9,739 nt of DNA, taken from the NCBI GenBank assembly GCA_017481325.1, contig JAFUPG010000047.1, forward strand, positions 1-9,739. Reading direction: 5' to 3'. Under the pieces are notes generated by a model. The model was not told the DNA's origin. It ran no database searches and was given only the letters and a program-made list of their open reading frames with translations. Shown here piece by piece: positions 1 through 6,527 of this stretch (its first letter is position 1; each line of letters starts with the position of its first letter). The translations under genes were made by a program, and so were the position numbers. The stretch is from Oscillospiraceae bacterium (GTDB lineage: Bacteria; Bacillota_A; Clostridia; Oscillospirales; Oscillospiraceae).

Positions 1-69
1 ATATTCCTCTACTGCTTGTATCTTCAGCTCTGTACTATATACTTTGTTTGTGTGCGATCTTCTTTGCAT
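1..69 (-). CDS. IS3-family transposase OrfA, N-terminal fragment (runs off window)
   Basis: Reading the minus strand from an ATG at 69 gives 23 uninterrupted codons to the window edge. The peptide begins MQRRSHTNKVYSTELK and continues IQAVEEY. The pattern 'Y-S-x-E-L-K-x-x-A-V-x-x-Y' is the usual opening of the helix-turn-helix OrfA of IS3-family (IS150-like) elements, which binds the IS ends and is normally followed by an OrfB with the DDE integrase core. An AAGGGG ribosome binding site lies 8 nt upstream (78-83). Only the beginning of the HTH is visible, so completeness and subgroup cannot be judged. It is called from the peptide pattern plus the terminal-repeat structure just upstream. An unrelated HTH protein is the main alternative. 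Confidence 0.78.
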   Translation of the reverse strand, partial: MQRRSHTNKVYSTELKIQAVEEY

Positions 70-77
70 AAAAATAT

Positions 78-132
78 CCCCTTAAAGTAGTCTTGAAATC
101 TTTTTGTTTTTTCAAGTGTCTACTTTAAGGGG
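78..132 (-). promoter_or_regulatory. Foldback hairpin covering the orfA ribosome binding site
   Basis: Positions 78-90 (CCCCTTAAAGTAG) and 120-132 (CTACTTTAAGGGG) are perfect 13-bp inverted repeats. Inside them, 92-98 (CTTGAAA) and 110-116 (TTTCAAG) add 7 more pairs around an 11-nt loop, with a 1-nt/3-nt bulge between the two stems. On the minus-strand transcript the orfA ribosome binding site (AAGGGG, 78-83) is part of the 3' arm. RNA that starts outside the IS, for example citrate synthase read-through, would hide the ribosome binding site. RNA that starts inside would not carry the full 5' arm. The pairing is seen directly. The regulatory role is inferred by analogy with IS elements protected from impinging transcription. 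Confidence 0.6.
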
Positions 133-162
133 ATTATATCATTTTATAGGCTGCGGCTTGTA

Positions 163-1509
163 TTATCGCTGGCTCATGGGGATATAATCTCTATGATGGA
201 TCAAAGGCTTGTAGGCGGGGCGATAGATGCGGCCGCCGGTGAGGATCTCTTCCATGCGGTGGGCGCACCAGCCGGGAATTCGTGCCACGGCGAACAGGGG
301 CGTAAACAGCTCCGGCGGGATGTTCAGCATCTGGTAGATCAGGCCGGAGTACATATCCACATTGGCGCACATGACCTTTTCATGGCCGGTGACCTCGGCA
401 AAGAGGCCGGGAGTCACACGCTCCACCGCCTCCATCAGCTCCAGTTCGTCCAGCATATCCCGTTGCTGGGCCAGCTTTCGGGCGGCCTTTTTCAGGATCA
501 CCGTTCTGGGATCGGAGAGGGTGTAGACGGCGTGTCCCATACCGTAGACCAGGCCGCTGCCATCCCCTGCCTGTCGCATGAGAATGCGGCGCACATAGGC
601 AGCGACTTCCTCGTCGTCGGTCCAGTCCTTCACATTGGCCTTGATCTGCTCAAACTGATCCAGCACCTGACGGTTGGCGCCGCCGTGCTTGGGGCCCTTC
701 AGAGAACCCACTGCCGCCGCAATGGCGGAGTAGGTGTCGGTGCCCGTGGAGGACACGGCTCGGCAGGTAAAGGTGGAGTTGTTACCGCCGCCGTGCTCCG
801 CATGGCAGATCAGGCACAGATCCAGCAAACGAGCCTCCTCGGGGGTGTATTTCTGGTCCGGGCGGATCAGCTGCAGGAAATTCTCCGCCAGGGACAGTTC
901 CGGCTTGGGACGGTGGATATACAGGCTCTCGTTATCAAAATAATGGCGCTTGACCACGTAGGCATAGGCCACCATCAGGTGGAACCGAGCCACCAGTTCC
1001 ATGGACTGGCGCATAAGGTTTTCCACGCTGAGCTCATCGGGGTTGGGATCGGAGGAGTAGAGGGTCAGCACCGAGCGCCCCAGCTTGTTCATAATGTCAC
1101 GGCTGGGTTGCTTAATGATCATGTCCTCCACAAAATTGGGGGGCAGAGCGGTGAACTCGTGCATTACGTCACGGAACATCTCAAAACGCTGCCTGTCAGG
1201 AAGATTGCCAAAGAGCAGCAGATAGGCCACCTCGGTGAAACCGAAGCGATCCTCCTGAATATAGGCATTGACCAGATCCTTCAGGGCGTAGCCACGGTAC
1301 TGGAGATTGCCCTCCATGGGTTCCTTTTCGCCGTCCACCATGCGGTAGCCCTGGACGTTGCCCACCTTGGTGCAGCCCACCATGACGCCGGTGCCGTCGT
1401 CGTAGCGCAGGCCACGGAGAATGTGGGAATTGCTACGGGCTTCCACCTTTAAGCTGTTATGAATTCGGTAATCCGAGCATAGAGTGTGGAGAAAGTCCGT
1501 ATGATCCAT
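163..1509 (-). CDS. gltA: Citrate synthase (Si type)
   Basis: This 448-residue cytosolic enzyme condenses acetyl-CoA with oxaloacetate to citrate, the entry step of the TCA/glutamate route. The catalytic triad of the family can be placed at H239 (in HAEHGGGNNSTF), H326 (in GMGHAVYTLSDPR) and D385 (in NVDMYSG). GPKHGGANRQV (272-282) and the C-terminal GGRIYRPAYK are further family signatures. The HGGGNNS form is closer to the eukaryote-like/clostridial subgroup than to the E. coli HELNAS type. The start chosen is the ATG at 1509, which has AAAGGGG 8 nt upstream. The in-frame ATG at 1569 lies in the -35 box of the gene's own promoter and has no ribosome binding site. The gene stands alone on the minus strand. 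No terminator is visible between its stop and the IS3 tip 21 bp away. Confidence 0.95.
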   Translation of the reverse strand: MDHTDFLHTLCSDYRIHNSLKVEARSNSHILRGLRYDDGTGVMVGCTKVGNVQGYRMVDGEKEPMEGNLQYRGYALKDLVNAYIQEDRFGFTEVAYLLLFGNLPDRQRFEMFRDVMHEFTALPPNFVEDMIIKQPSRDIMNKLGRSVLTLYSSDPNPDELSVENLMRQSMELVARFHLMVAYAYVVKRHYFDNESLYIHRPKPELSLAENFLQLIRPDQKYTPEEARLLDLCLICHAEHGGGNNSTFTCRAVSSTGTDTYSAIAAAVGSLKGPKHGGANRQVLDQFEQIKANVKDWTDDEEVAAYVRRILMRQAGDGSGLVYGMGHAVYTLSDPRTVILKKAARKLAQQRDMLDELELMEAVERVTPGLFAEVTGHEKVMCANVDMYSGLIYQMLNIPPELFTPLFAVARIPGWCAHRMEEILTGGRIYRPAYKPLIHHRDYIPMSQR

Positions 1510-1540
1510 GTCCGACACCCCTTTCGAAAAAATTTTATAT

Positions 1541-1569
1541 ATTTTACCAGAAATTGTTTGATTCGTCAA
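1541..1569 (-). promoter_or_regulatory. Sigma-A-type promoter of citrate synthase gene
   Basis: On the minus strand, TTGACG (1569-1564), a 17-bp spacer and TAAAAT (1546-1541) form a near-consensus promoter. The -10 is preceded by TGG, an extended -10 element. Transcription would start near 1534, giving a leader of about 25 nt before the ATG at 1509. This placement decides the translation start. Confidence 0.7.
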
Positions 1570-1598
1570 GAAAAAAGCCCCGAAGGAAGGAGTTTTCC

Positions 1599-2543
1599 AT
1601 GAAAAAATCGTTGATTGTCCTGTTATTATTCCTCTGTCTGTTCTCCGGCGGCTGCTGCAAGCCCCGTGAGGCCGCGCCGCCTGCGGAGAAAACAGCAGAG
1701 CGCTTATCCGTGGACGAGACCCTGTTTCTGCTGGTTAAGACGGAGACAGAGGTGGTGGAGCTGTGCCTGCAAGACTATCTGGCCGGGGTACTTCTGGCAG
1801 AAATGGGGCCGGATTTCTCCCCGGAAGCCCTGAAGGCACAGGCCATTGCCGCCCGCACCTATGCCCTGCGCAAGGCAGCCACCGCACGGCATCCCGATGC
1901 CCATGTTTGCAGCCAAAGCAGTTGCTGTCAGGGCTGGGCTGCGTTGGAAGGCTGCGACGAAGCGGTTTCGCAGCGGCTGTTCCGTGCGGTGGAGGAGACA
2001 GACGGGCTGGTACTGACCTACGGAGCGCAGCTGATCGACGCCACTTTTTTCTCCTGCTCCGGAGGCAGAACCGAGGCGGCTGCGGCGGTGTGGGGCGGTG
2101 ATGTCCCTTATTTACAGGCGGTGGACAGCCCCGGCGAGGAGGCTGCGCCGGTTTATGAGGAGGAGCGGCTTTGGACAGCGGCGGAGCTGCGGGCACTGCT
2201 GCTGGAGGCACTGCCGGAGGCCACATTGGAAGGTTCTCCCGAAAGCTGGTTTCGTTCGCTGCAGTACAGTCCCGGCGGCGGTGTGGAGCGTTTGGAGCTG
2301 GGCGGCGTTGAAGTCAAGGGTACCCGTCTGCGGCAGATTCTGAATCTGCGCTCTACCCGGCTCAGCATTGCGGTCACCGGAGATGAAATTCGCATCCGAA
2401 CCTACGGCTACGGTCACCGGGTTGGCCTCAGCCAGTACGGTGCCGAGGCCATGGCACAAGAGGGAAAAAGCTGCGAGGAGATTCTGCTGCACTATTACCG
2501 TGGAACGCAGCTGGAAAGGCTGACCGCAGGTGAAATCCCCTGA
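1599..2543 (+). CDS. spoIID: SpoIID/LytB-domain protein (stage II sporulation protein D)
   Basis: This 314-residue exported protein carries a SpoIID domain. In sporulating Firmicutes, SpoIID is a lytic transglycosylase that cleaves denuded glycan strands made by SpoIIP during engulfment. A hydrophobic N-terminus (about 4-18) ends in SGGC, which could be a weak lipobox or part of a membrane anchor. Family marks are LLAEMGPDFSPEALKAQAIA with the expected catalytic Glu at 68, the TFFSCSGG motif near 150, and the C-terminal GYGHRVGLSQYGAEAMA block ending in LLHYYRGTQL. The metal-site region has H98, C104, C109 and C110. By spacing, C109 sits where clostridial SpoIID uses His. The start is the ATG at 1599, behind GGAAGGAG with 6-nt spacing. 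No clear sigma-E promoter was found. The gene is divergent from gltA and shares a terminator with the convergent lipoprotein gene. A LytB-like amidase enhancer is the alternative. Confidence 0.85.
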   Translation: MKKSLIVLLLFLCLFSGGCCKPREAAPPAEKTAERLSVDETLFLLVKTETEVVELCLQDYLAGVLLAEMGPDFSPEALKAQAIAARTYALRKAATARHPDAHVCSQSSCCQGWAALEGCDEAVSQRLFRAVEETDGLVLTYGAQLIDATFFSCSGGRTEAAAAVWGGDVPYLQAVDSPGEEAAPVYEEERLWTAAELRALLLEALPEATLEGSPESWFRSLQYSPGGGVERLELGGVEVKGTRLRQILNLRSTRLSIAVTGDEIRIRTYGYGHRVGLSQYGAEAMAQEGKSCEEILLHYYRGTQLERLTAGEIP

Positions 2544-2601
2544 AGCGATGCGTTATTGGCACAGTGCATCTTCTGCGCTTCATCCAACAGAAAGCCGGCA
2601 A

Positions 2602-2631
2602 AAAACCGCCGCCCTTTCGGGCAGCGGTTTT
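2602..2631. terminator. Bidirectional intrinsic terminator between convergent genes
   Basis: AAAACCGC (2602-2609) pairs with GCGGTTTT (2624-2631), and GCCC (2611-2614) with GGGC (2619-2622). There is one C/A mismatch and a TTTC loop. An A-run on the left (2600-2605) gives a six-U tail for the minus-strand lipoprotein gene read outward. The right arm ends in four T for spoIID. The stem sits in the 97-bp gap between the two stop codons. Confidence 0.75.
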
Positions 2632-2640
2632 CGTCATAAT

Positions 2641-3684
2641 TTAGGCCATATCGGGGTTGGTCAGCTCTGCTGCGGTGGTCCAGCCGGCGCCGTTGATGCC
2701 GGTGACGGTCTGGGTGAAGATCACATCGCTGCCCAGCAGGATCAGAACCATGTTATCCTTCACGGCGATCAGGCCGCTGGTGGGAGCCACGCAGACCCAC
2801 TTTCTCCAGTTCAGGCTGCTCTCCAGGTCGGCGCAAACCGCATCGGCAGCGGAAGCGTCGTCCAGGGTCAGGATGGTCAGAGAGTAAGCGGTGGTCATGT
2901 TCATAGCGGAGAAAGCGGTGCCACGGGCAATGCCCTCGTCACTGCTCAGACCCACGGTCATAGCGAAATACTCGTCCTTGGGAATGTCCATAATGGCATA
3001 GGAGTCCAGATCGCTGAGCTGTGCGCCGTCCAGGATCAGCTGGAGCTCAGCCATATCAGTCTCGTTGATCTCGCCCTGGATCATGGGCTTGGCAACATAG
3101 ACTTCCATGGACTCGGTCAGACCGGCAAAGAAAGCGTCCATGTAAGTGTAGCCGTCGATGAACTCCTGGGGCAGAACGCCGCTGAAGTTGACCATGGCAG
3201 CAGTGCCGTCGGCATACTCAGCATAGTAGCTGCCGCTGGCCTCGCCTTCCTCGTAGGCATCCTGGCCGTTGAGTTCCAGCAGGCCGCTCTCTTCCAGAGC
3301 GAAGGTCAGGGTGACCATGGCCTCTACAGGCATGGTGCCACGCTTGCGCTCGGAAGTGGTGTACTCCAGATAGCAGGTGCCATCCATCTGGTCATAGGCC
3401 ATGATGGAGCAGATGCTGTCGTAGGTCTCGCCCATGCTCAGGGAGATGTGGGTCAGAGGGTTGTCAGTGGTGAGGGTGTCGCCGCAGCCCTCGTCCTGGC
3501 AGACGCCGCCTACATAGTTGTGGCCGGTGGGAGTCAGCTCAGAGGGATCATTGGACTCGGTGGGGTTCTCGTTTTCGGTGGGAGCTTCGGTGGTGGGCTC
3601 TGCGGTCTCGTCGCCCTTGACAACGCAGGCTGCCATGGACAGTACCATGCAGACCACCAGCAGCAGTGCAAATAACTTTTTCAT
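2641..3684 (-). CDS. Secreted lipoprotein of unknown function
   Basis: This 347-residue protein belongs to no family I recognise. The N-terminus, MKKLFALLLVVCMVLSMAAC, is a lipoprotein signal peptide with lipobox MAAC, so C20 would be lipidated and the protein held on the outer face of the membrane. Residues 24-53 are a Thr/Glu/Pro/Asn-rich linker. Next comes GHNYVGGVCQDEGCG (H55, C62, C67), a degenerate form of the 'H-x-Y-x-x-G-x-C-x-x-C-G' knuckle common in Firmicute surface proteins. The rest is acidic, alternates beta-like segments, and ends with a piece (ADAVCADLESSLNWRKWVCV...DNMVLILLGSD) loosely like DUF4358-type lipoproteins, but this match is only a suspicion. The second Met (3684) is chosen because AGGAG abuts the first ATG (3690) too closely and is 7 nt from the second. 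It is transcribed alone. Confidence 0.8.
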   Translation of the reverse strand: MKKLFALLLVVCMVLSMAACVVKGDETAEPTTEAPTENENPTESNDPSELTPTGHNYVGGVCQDEGCGDTLTTDNPLTHISLSMGETYDSICSIMAYDQMDGTCYLEYTTSERKRGTMPVEAMVTLTFALEESGLLELNGQDAYEEGEASGSYYAEYADGTAAMVNFSGVLPQEFIDGYTYMDAFFAGLTESMEVYVAKPMIQGEINETDMAELQLILDGAQLSDLDSYAIMDIPKDEYFAMTVGLSSDEGIARGTAFSAMNMTTAYSLTILTLDDASAADAVCADLESSLNWRKWVCVAPTSGLIAVKDNMVLILLGSDVIFTQTVTGINGAGWTTAAELTNPDMA

Positions 3685-3731
3685 TTTCATTCTCCTGTTA
3701 ATTTAATCAGATCCTTGGGGATGCGCCGCCT

Positions 3732-3760
3732 ATTATAGCCTGAAAACTGAAAAAAAGCAA
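3732..3760 (-). promoter_or_regulatory. Promoter of the lipoprotein gene
   Basis: On the minus strand, TTGCTT (3760-3755), a 17-bp spacer and a perfect TATAAT (3737-3732) point toward the lipoprotein start. The predicted start of transcription is near 3725, leaving about 40 nt of leader. The -35 is only half consensus. Confidence 0.55.
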
Positions 3761-4068
3761 GCATTTCCATAAAAACCGTTATTTTTATGATCATTTTTCG
3801 GTGCAACCCGGGTTCCTGTCCTTTGACGGCAGGATCGCAGAAAAGTTCCCGGTTTTTTAAGTATTTTTCCGTGGCTGTAATACTGACGGAAATTCACAAG
3901 CACGGCAGATTCCCGACTATTTTTGGTCACGGGCCCCTCCGATGTATTGCTATACCTTTCACGGGCACGCCGTCACTTTTGCCCTTTGTTTTTGCATTTC
4001 TTGGTCATTTTGCACAAAAACAGAAATGGTTTTTCTCTGCCGTATTTTTATTTTTCACATTTTTATAA
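3761..4068. other. Gene-free AT-rich spacer between two divergent promoters
   Basis: No convincing gene lies here. The open frames present (about 93 aa forward and 65 aa reverse) have no ribosome binding site, no recognisable motif and low-complexity F/L/K-rich sequence. The stretch is more AT-rich than the flanking genes. It contains one terminator-like hairpin (3805-3858), a possible -10 box TATGAT (3786-3791) without a good -35, and two copies of CACGGGC about 30 bp apart near 3928 and 3960. I recognise no riboswitch, tRNA or known small RNA. Confidence 0.5.
3805..3858 (+). terminator. Orphan terminator-like hairpin in the spacer
   Basis: AACC (3805-3808) and GGG (3810-3812) pair with CCC (3848-3850) and GGTT (3851-3854), with one bulged C. 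An inner CCTGTC / GAC...CAGG stem lies between them, and the outer stem runs straight into six T (3853-3858). The U-run orientation is plus. No plus-strand gene lies upstream, because the left neighbour is transcribed away. It would therefore serve only a short untranslated RNA or stray transcription. The stem is imperfect, so this is tentative. Confidence 0.35.
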
Positions 4069-4097
4069 CAGACATTGACAGGAATTTGTGCTATAAT
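4069..4097 (+). promoter_or_regulatory. Extended -10 promoter of the CBS/RluA/pta cluster
   Basis: TATAAT (4092-4097) is preceded by TGC, an extended -10. At 17 bp upstream lies CAGACA (4069-4074), which matches the last four bases of TTGACA. A perfect TTGACA at 4075-4080 is only 11 bp from TATAAT, but 17 bp from CATAAA (4098-4103). An overlapping second promoter is therefore possible. Either gives a leader of about 45-50 nt. Confidence 0.55.
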
Positions 4098-4155
4098 CAT
4101 AAAGGATCATGACGTGCTTTGATGTGTAAAATATGCGAAAGAAGGTTATTTCGTT

Positions 4156-4581
4156 TTGAATCTTTTATTCTTCCTGACGCCGAAGGCCAGCTGTACATAC
4201 CTCTACGACGACTACTCTGTACGGCAGGCTCTTGAGCGTATGGAGGCAGGTGGCTATGCCGCACTGCCCATTCTGTCCCGCAGCGGTGCCTACCGTGGCA
4301 CCCTCACCGAGGGAGACCTGCTTTGGGCCATTAAGAATCTCTGCAGCATCGATCTGCGGGATGCAAAAAATCACAATATTATGGATATCTCTCACCGTAA
4401 GGATAATGTCCCCGTCCGTGTGACCACTGATATGCAGGAGCTGCTGCTGAAGGCCACAGATCAGAACTTCGTCCCCGTGGTAGACGACAAGGGGGATTTC
4501 ATCGGCATCGTCACACGACGTGCCATTATGCGCTACTGTCTGGAGCATTTTATCAATCCCCAATTGGCCGAAGCCCTATGA
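4156..4581 (+). CDS. CBS-domain-pair protein (YkuL/DarB-like)
   Basis: This 141-residue cytosolic protein consists of two CBS motifs, about 14-62 and 75-135, which together make one Bateman module that binds adenine nucleotides. Marks are ERMEAGGYAALPILSRSGAYRGTLTEGDLLWAI in the first and TDQNFVPVVDDKGDFIGIVTRRAIM in the second. There is no catalytic partner domain. Stand-alone pairs of this size include the c-di-AMP-binding YkuL/DarB of Bacillus, but ligand identity cannot be read here. Translation starts at TTG (4156) with GAAGG 10 nt upstream. The next Met (4240) would cut into the first CBS motif, so the TTG is preferred. Its stop overlaps the next start by 4 bp (ATGA), implying translational coupling. 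Confidence 0.85.
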   Translation: MNLLFFLTPKASCTYLYDDYSVRQALERMEAGGYAALPILSRSGAYRGTLTEGDLLWAIKNLCSIDLRDAKNHNIMDISHRKDNVPVRVTTDMQELLLKATDQNFVPVVDDKGDFIGIVTRRAIMRYCLEHFINPQLAEAL

Positions 4582-5474
4582 TGCAGCTACGTCACATTGC
4601 TCAAAGAGATGCGAAGCTCCTGTCTTTTTTAAGGCAGGAGCTTGGTCTGTCCTCCACACTGGTCAAAAGGATCAAATTTCGGGAGGCCTATCGGGTCAAC
4701 GGCCAGGTGGTTCGTACCAATTTTCCTGTGAAAACAGGGGATCTCATTGAGGTCTTCCTGGGCGAGCCCACCCCGGAGTACCCTGCTCAGGAGGGGGAAC
4801 TGGAGATCCTCTATGAAGACGAGTGGCTCATCGCCCTGGACAAGCCGCCCGGAATTCTCATGCATCCCTCCTCCTGCCGCAATGAAGGTACGCTGGCCAA
4901 TTATCTGCTGGGCTATTATCAAAAAACCGGTCAGGCCTGCGCCGTTCACCCTGTGAGCCGTCTGGATCGGGACACCTTCGGTGTGGTGCTGCTGGCAAAA
5001 AATGCCCATGTCCACGCCAAAATGATGGAGATCGCCAAAAAAGAGGGGCTGAACAAGGTCTACCATGCCCTGGTTTTCGGCTGTCCCGAGGCTGACAGCG
5101 GCATCATCGACGCTCCCATCGCCCGACGGGAGGGCAGTTCCCTGCTCCGCTGCATCCGTCCCGAGGGCAAGGAGGCAAAGTCCGCTTTTCGGGTGCTGGA
5201 GAAGCGTGGAAAGGCAGCTCAGCTGGAGCTGAAGCCTCTGACCGGCCGCACCCATCAGCTGCGACTGCACTGCTCCCACATGGGCTTCCCCATTTTAGGC
5301 GATCCCCAGTACGGCTCGGAGGAGTCACAGGCTTTTTCTCTGAGTTTCGGACTTCCCCACCAGCAGCTGTGCGCCTTCTCCCTGTCCTTCCGCCATCCCA
5401 TAGAAGAAAAACAGGTAGAAATTTCGTCCCGAAGGGATGTAAGTCTTGATTTTTTACCCCCGGAAGATATATAA
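4578..5474 (+). CDS. RluA-family 23S rRNA/tRNA pseudouridine synthase
   Basis: This 298-residue enzyme isomerises uridine to pseudouridine in structured RNA. Residues about 12-60 form an S4-like RNA-binding domain (LSSTLVKRIKFREAYRVNG). The synthase domain follows, with LYEDEWLIALDKPPGILMHP, the catalytic motif HPVSRLDRDTFG (Asp130) and the late family block GRTHQLRLHCSHMGFPILGDPQYG. The usual RLDxxTSG reads TFG here. Length and layout match RluD-like Firmicute paralogues, and the modified site cannot be deduced. No good ribosome binding site precedes the start. Expression probably depends on re-initiation from the overlapping CBS gene. Two adjacent ATG codons (4578, 4581) are possible starts. 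Confidence 0.9.
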   Translation: MMQLRHIAQRDAKLLSFLRQELGLSSTLVKRIKFREAYRVNGQVVRTNFPVKTGDLIEVFLGEPTPEYPAQEGELEILYEDEWLIALDKPPGILMHPSSCRNEGTLANYLLGYYQKTGQACAVHPVSRLDRDTFGVVLLAKNAHVHAKMMEIAKKEGLNKVYHALVFGCPEADSGIIDAPIARREGSSLLRCIRPEGKEAKSAFRVLEKRGKAAQLELKPLTGRTHQLRLHCSHMGFPILGDPQYGSEESQAFSLSFGLPHQQLCAFSLSFRHPIEEKQVEISSRRDVSLDFLPPEDI

Positions 5475-5475
5475 T
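5446..5475 (+). promoter_or_regulatory. Internal promoter for pta overlapping the upstream stop codon
   Basis: TTGATT (5446-5451), an 18-bp spacer and a perfect TATAAT (5470-5475) lie inside the last codons of the pseudouridine synthase gene. The -10 spans its TAA stop. Initiation near 5482 gives a leader of about 34 nt with the AGGAGG of pta. This would let pta be expressed well above the two genes before it. Confidence 0.6.
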
Positions 5476-5515
5476 GATGGGTGGAAAACCTTTACACAAA
5501 AATAGGAGGCATATT

Positions 5516-6514
5516 ATGTTTGACCGTTTGATCGACATTCTGAAAGCAAATCCCCGCAAGATCGTTTTCACCGAGGGCCATGACGCCCGTATTTTAGAGG
5601 CGGCTGCCCGCCTGAAGAAGGACGGCTTCCTGACCCCCGTTCTCATCGGCAACGTGGACACCGTGAAGGGTAACGCCCAGGCCGGTGGCTTTGACATCGA
5701 GGGTCTGGAGATCATTGATCCCGCTACCTATCCCGAGATGGACAAAATGGTCGAGACCATGGTGGCGCTCCGCAAGGGCAAGATGACCGCTGAGCAGTGC
5801 CGTGATGCTCTGGCCAAGGGCAACTACTTCGGCACCATGCTGGTAAAGATGGGCTACGCCGACTCCCTGCTGGGCGGCGCTACCTACTCCACCGCCGACA
5901 CTGTCCGTCCCGCTCTGCAGCTGGTCAAGACCAAGCCCGGCGCACATCTGGTCTCCTCCTGCTTCATTCTGGTTCGTGGCGACGAGAAGATCGCCATGGG
6001 CGACTGCGCCATCAACCTGAGCTACGAGGACACCCTGGATAAGGAAGGCAACGTGGTCGTCTCTGCCGCTGAGAAGCTGGCCGAGGTGGCCATCGAGACC
6101 GCTCGTTGCGCTCAGCTCTTCGGCATCGATCCCAAGGTCGCCATGCTCTCCTTCTCTACCAAGGGCAGCGGCAAGGGCGCTACCGTGGGTCTGTCCCAGG
6201 CCGCTACTGTCAAGGCCAAGGAAATGGCTCCCGATCTGGCCATCGACGGCGAAATGCAGTTCGACGCTGCCGTCTCCCCCGTGGTCGGCCAGCTGAAGTT
6301 CCCCGGCAGCTCCGTGGCAGGCTATGCCAACACCTTCATCTTCCCCTGCATCGAGGCCGGCAACATCGGCTACAAGATCGCCCAGCGTCTGGGCGGCTAC
6401 GAAGCCTATGGCCCCATCCTCCTGGGTCTGAATGCTCCCATCAACGACCTGAGCCGTGGCTGCAATGCCGACGAGGTCTACAAGATGGCCATCATCACCG
6501 CCGCCCAGGCTTAA
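5516..6514 (+). CDS. pta: Phosphate acetyltransferase
   Basis: This 332-residue cytosolic enzyme interconverts acetyl-CoA plus phosphate with acetyl-phosphate plus CoA. It is normally paired with acetate kinase for ATP formation from fermentation. The length is that of the short clostridial Pta without an N-terminal regulatory domain. Family blocks are KIVFTEGHDARILEAAARL, GGATYSTADTVRPALQLVKT, MLSFSTKGSGKGATV and the C-terminal DGEMQFDAAVSP...FPGSSVAGYANTFIFP...GPILLGLNAPINDLSRGC. The start at 5516 has a perfect AGGAGG 6 nt away. Codons are heavily restricted (CTG, ATC, AAG, GGC, GTC), which suggests high expression. It is followed at once by a strong terminator, and no ackA is present in the window. 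Butyryl-type Ptb is unlikely, because the motifs are Pta-like. Confidence 0.95.
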   Translation: MFDRLIDILKANPRKIVFTEGHDARILEAAARLKKDGFLTPVLIGNVDTVKGNAQAGGFDIEGLEIIDPATYPEMDKMVETMVALRKGKMTAEQCRDALAKGNYFGTMLVKMGYADSLLGGATYSTADTVRPALQLVKTKPGAHLVSSCFILVRGDEKIAMGDCAINLSYEDTLDKEGNVVVSAAEKLAEVAIETARCAQLFGIDPKVAMLSFSTKGSGKGATVGLSQAATVKAKEMAPDLAIDGEMQFDAAVSPVVGQLKFPGSSVAGYANTFIFPCIEAGNIGYKIAQRLGGYEAYGPILLGLNAPINDLSRGCNADEVYKMAIITAAQA

Positions 6515-6527
6515 TTCTGCACACAGT

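Larger units (their letters stand above)
1..141 (-). mobile_element. Left end of an IS3-family insertion sequence
   Basis: The orfA start is preceded, on the minus strand, by a short leader that begins TGATATAATCCCCTTAAAG at 141. IS3 elements have 5'-TG...CA-3' tips, and TG at 141-140 is the best candidate tip. The element would then lie about 21 bp beyond the citrate synthase stop codon and extend leftwards out of the window. The tip contains a perfect TATAAT box. The sequence CCCCTTAAAGTAG occurs at the tip and again in inverted orientation near orfA. The far end and the target duplication are not visible, so the boundary at 141 is an inference. Confidence 0.65.

Noticed and set aside
193..1452. 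Long plus-strand open frame (419 codons) across citrate synthase
   Set aside because: It is entirely antisense to gltA, rich in H/G/Q/V typical of a reversed GC-rich gene, and shows no family motif.
1510..1569. Upstream ATG at 1569 as the citrate synthase start
   Set aside because: It lies inside the -35 box of a near-consensus promoter and lacks a ribosome binding site. The ATG at 1509 has one at good spacing.
2530..3675. 381-codon plus-strand frame opposite the lipoprotein gene
   Set aside because: It crosses the terminator, has no ribosome binding site and reads as low-complexity G/H/V/Q sequence. The minus-strand frame has a clear signal peptide and lipobox.
3787..4068. Possible small plus-strand protein of 93 residues in the gap
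   Set aside because: It has no ribosome binding site, F/L-rich low-complexity sequence, and contains the terminator-like hairpin. Coding signal is absent.
4075..4097. TTGACA and TATAAT as one promoter for the CBS gene
   Set aside because: The two boxes are only 11 bp apart, too close for sigma-A. An extended -10 with a weaker -35, or the TTGACA with a different -10, fits better.
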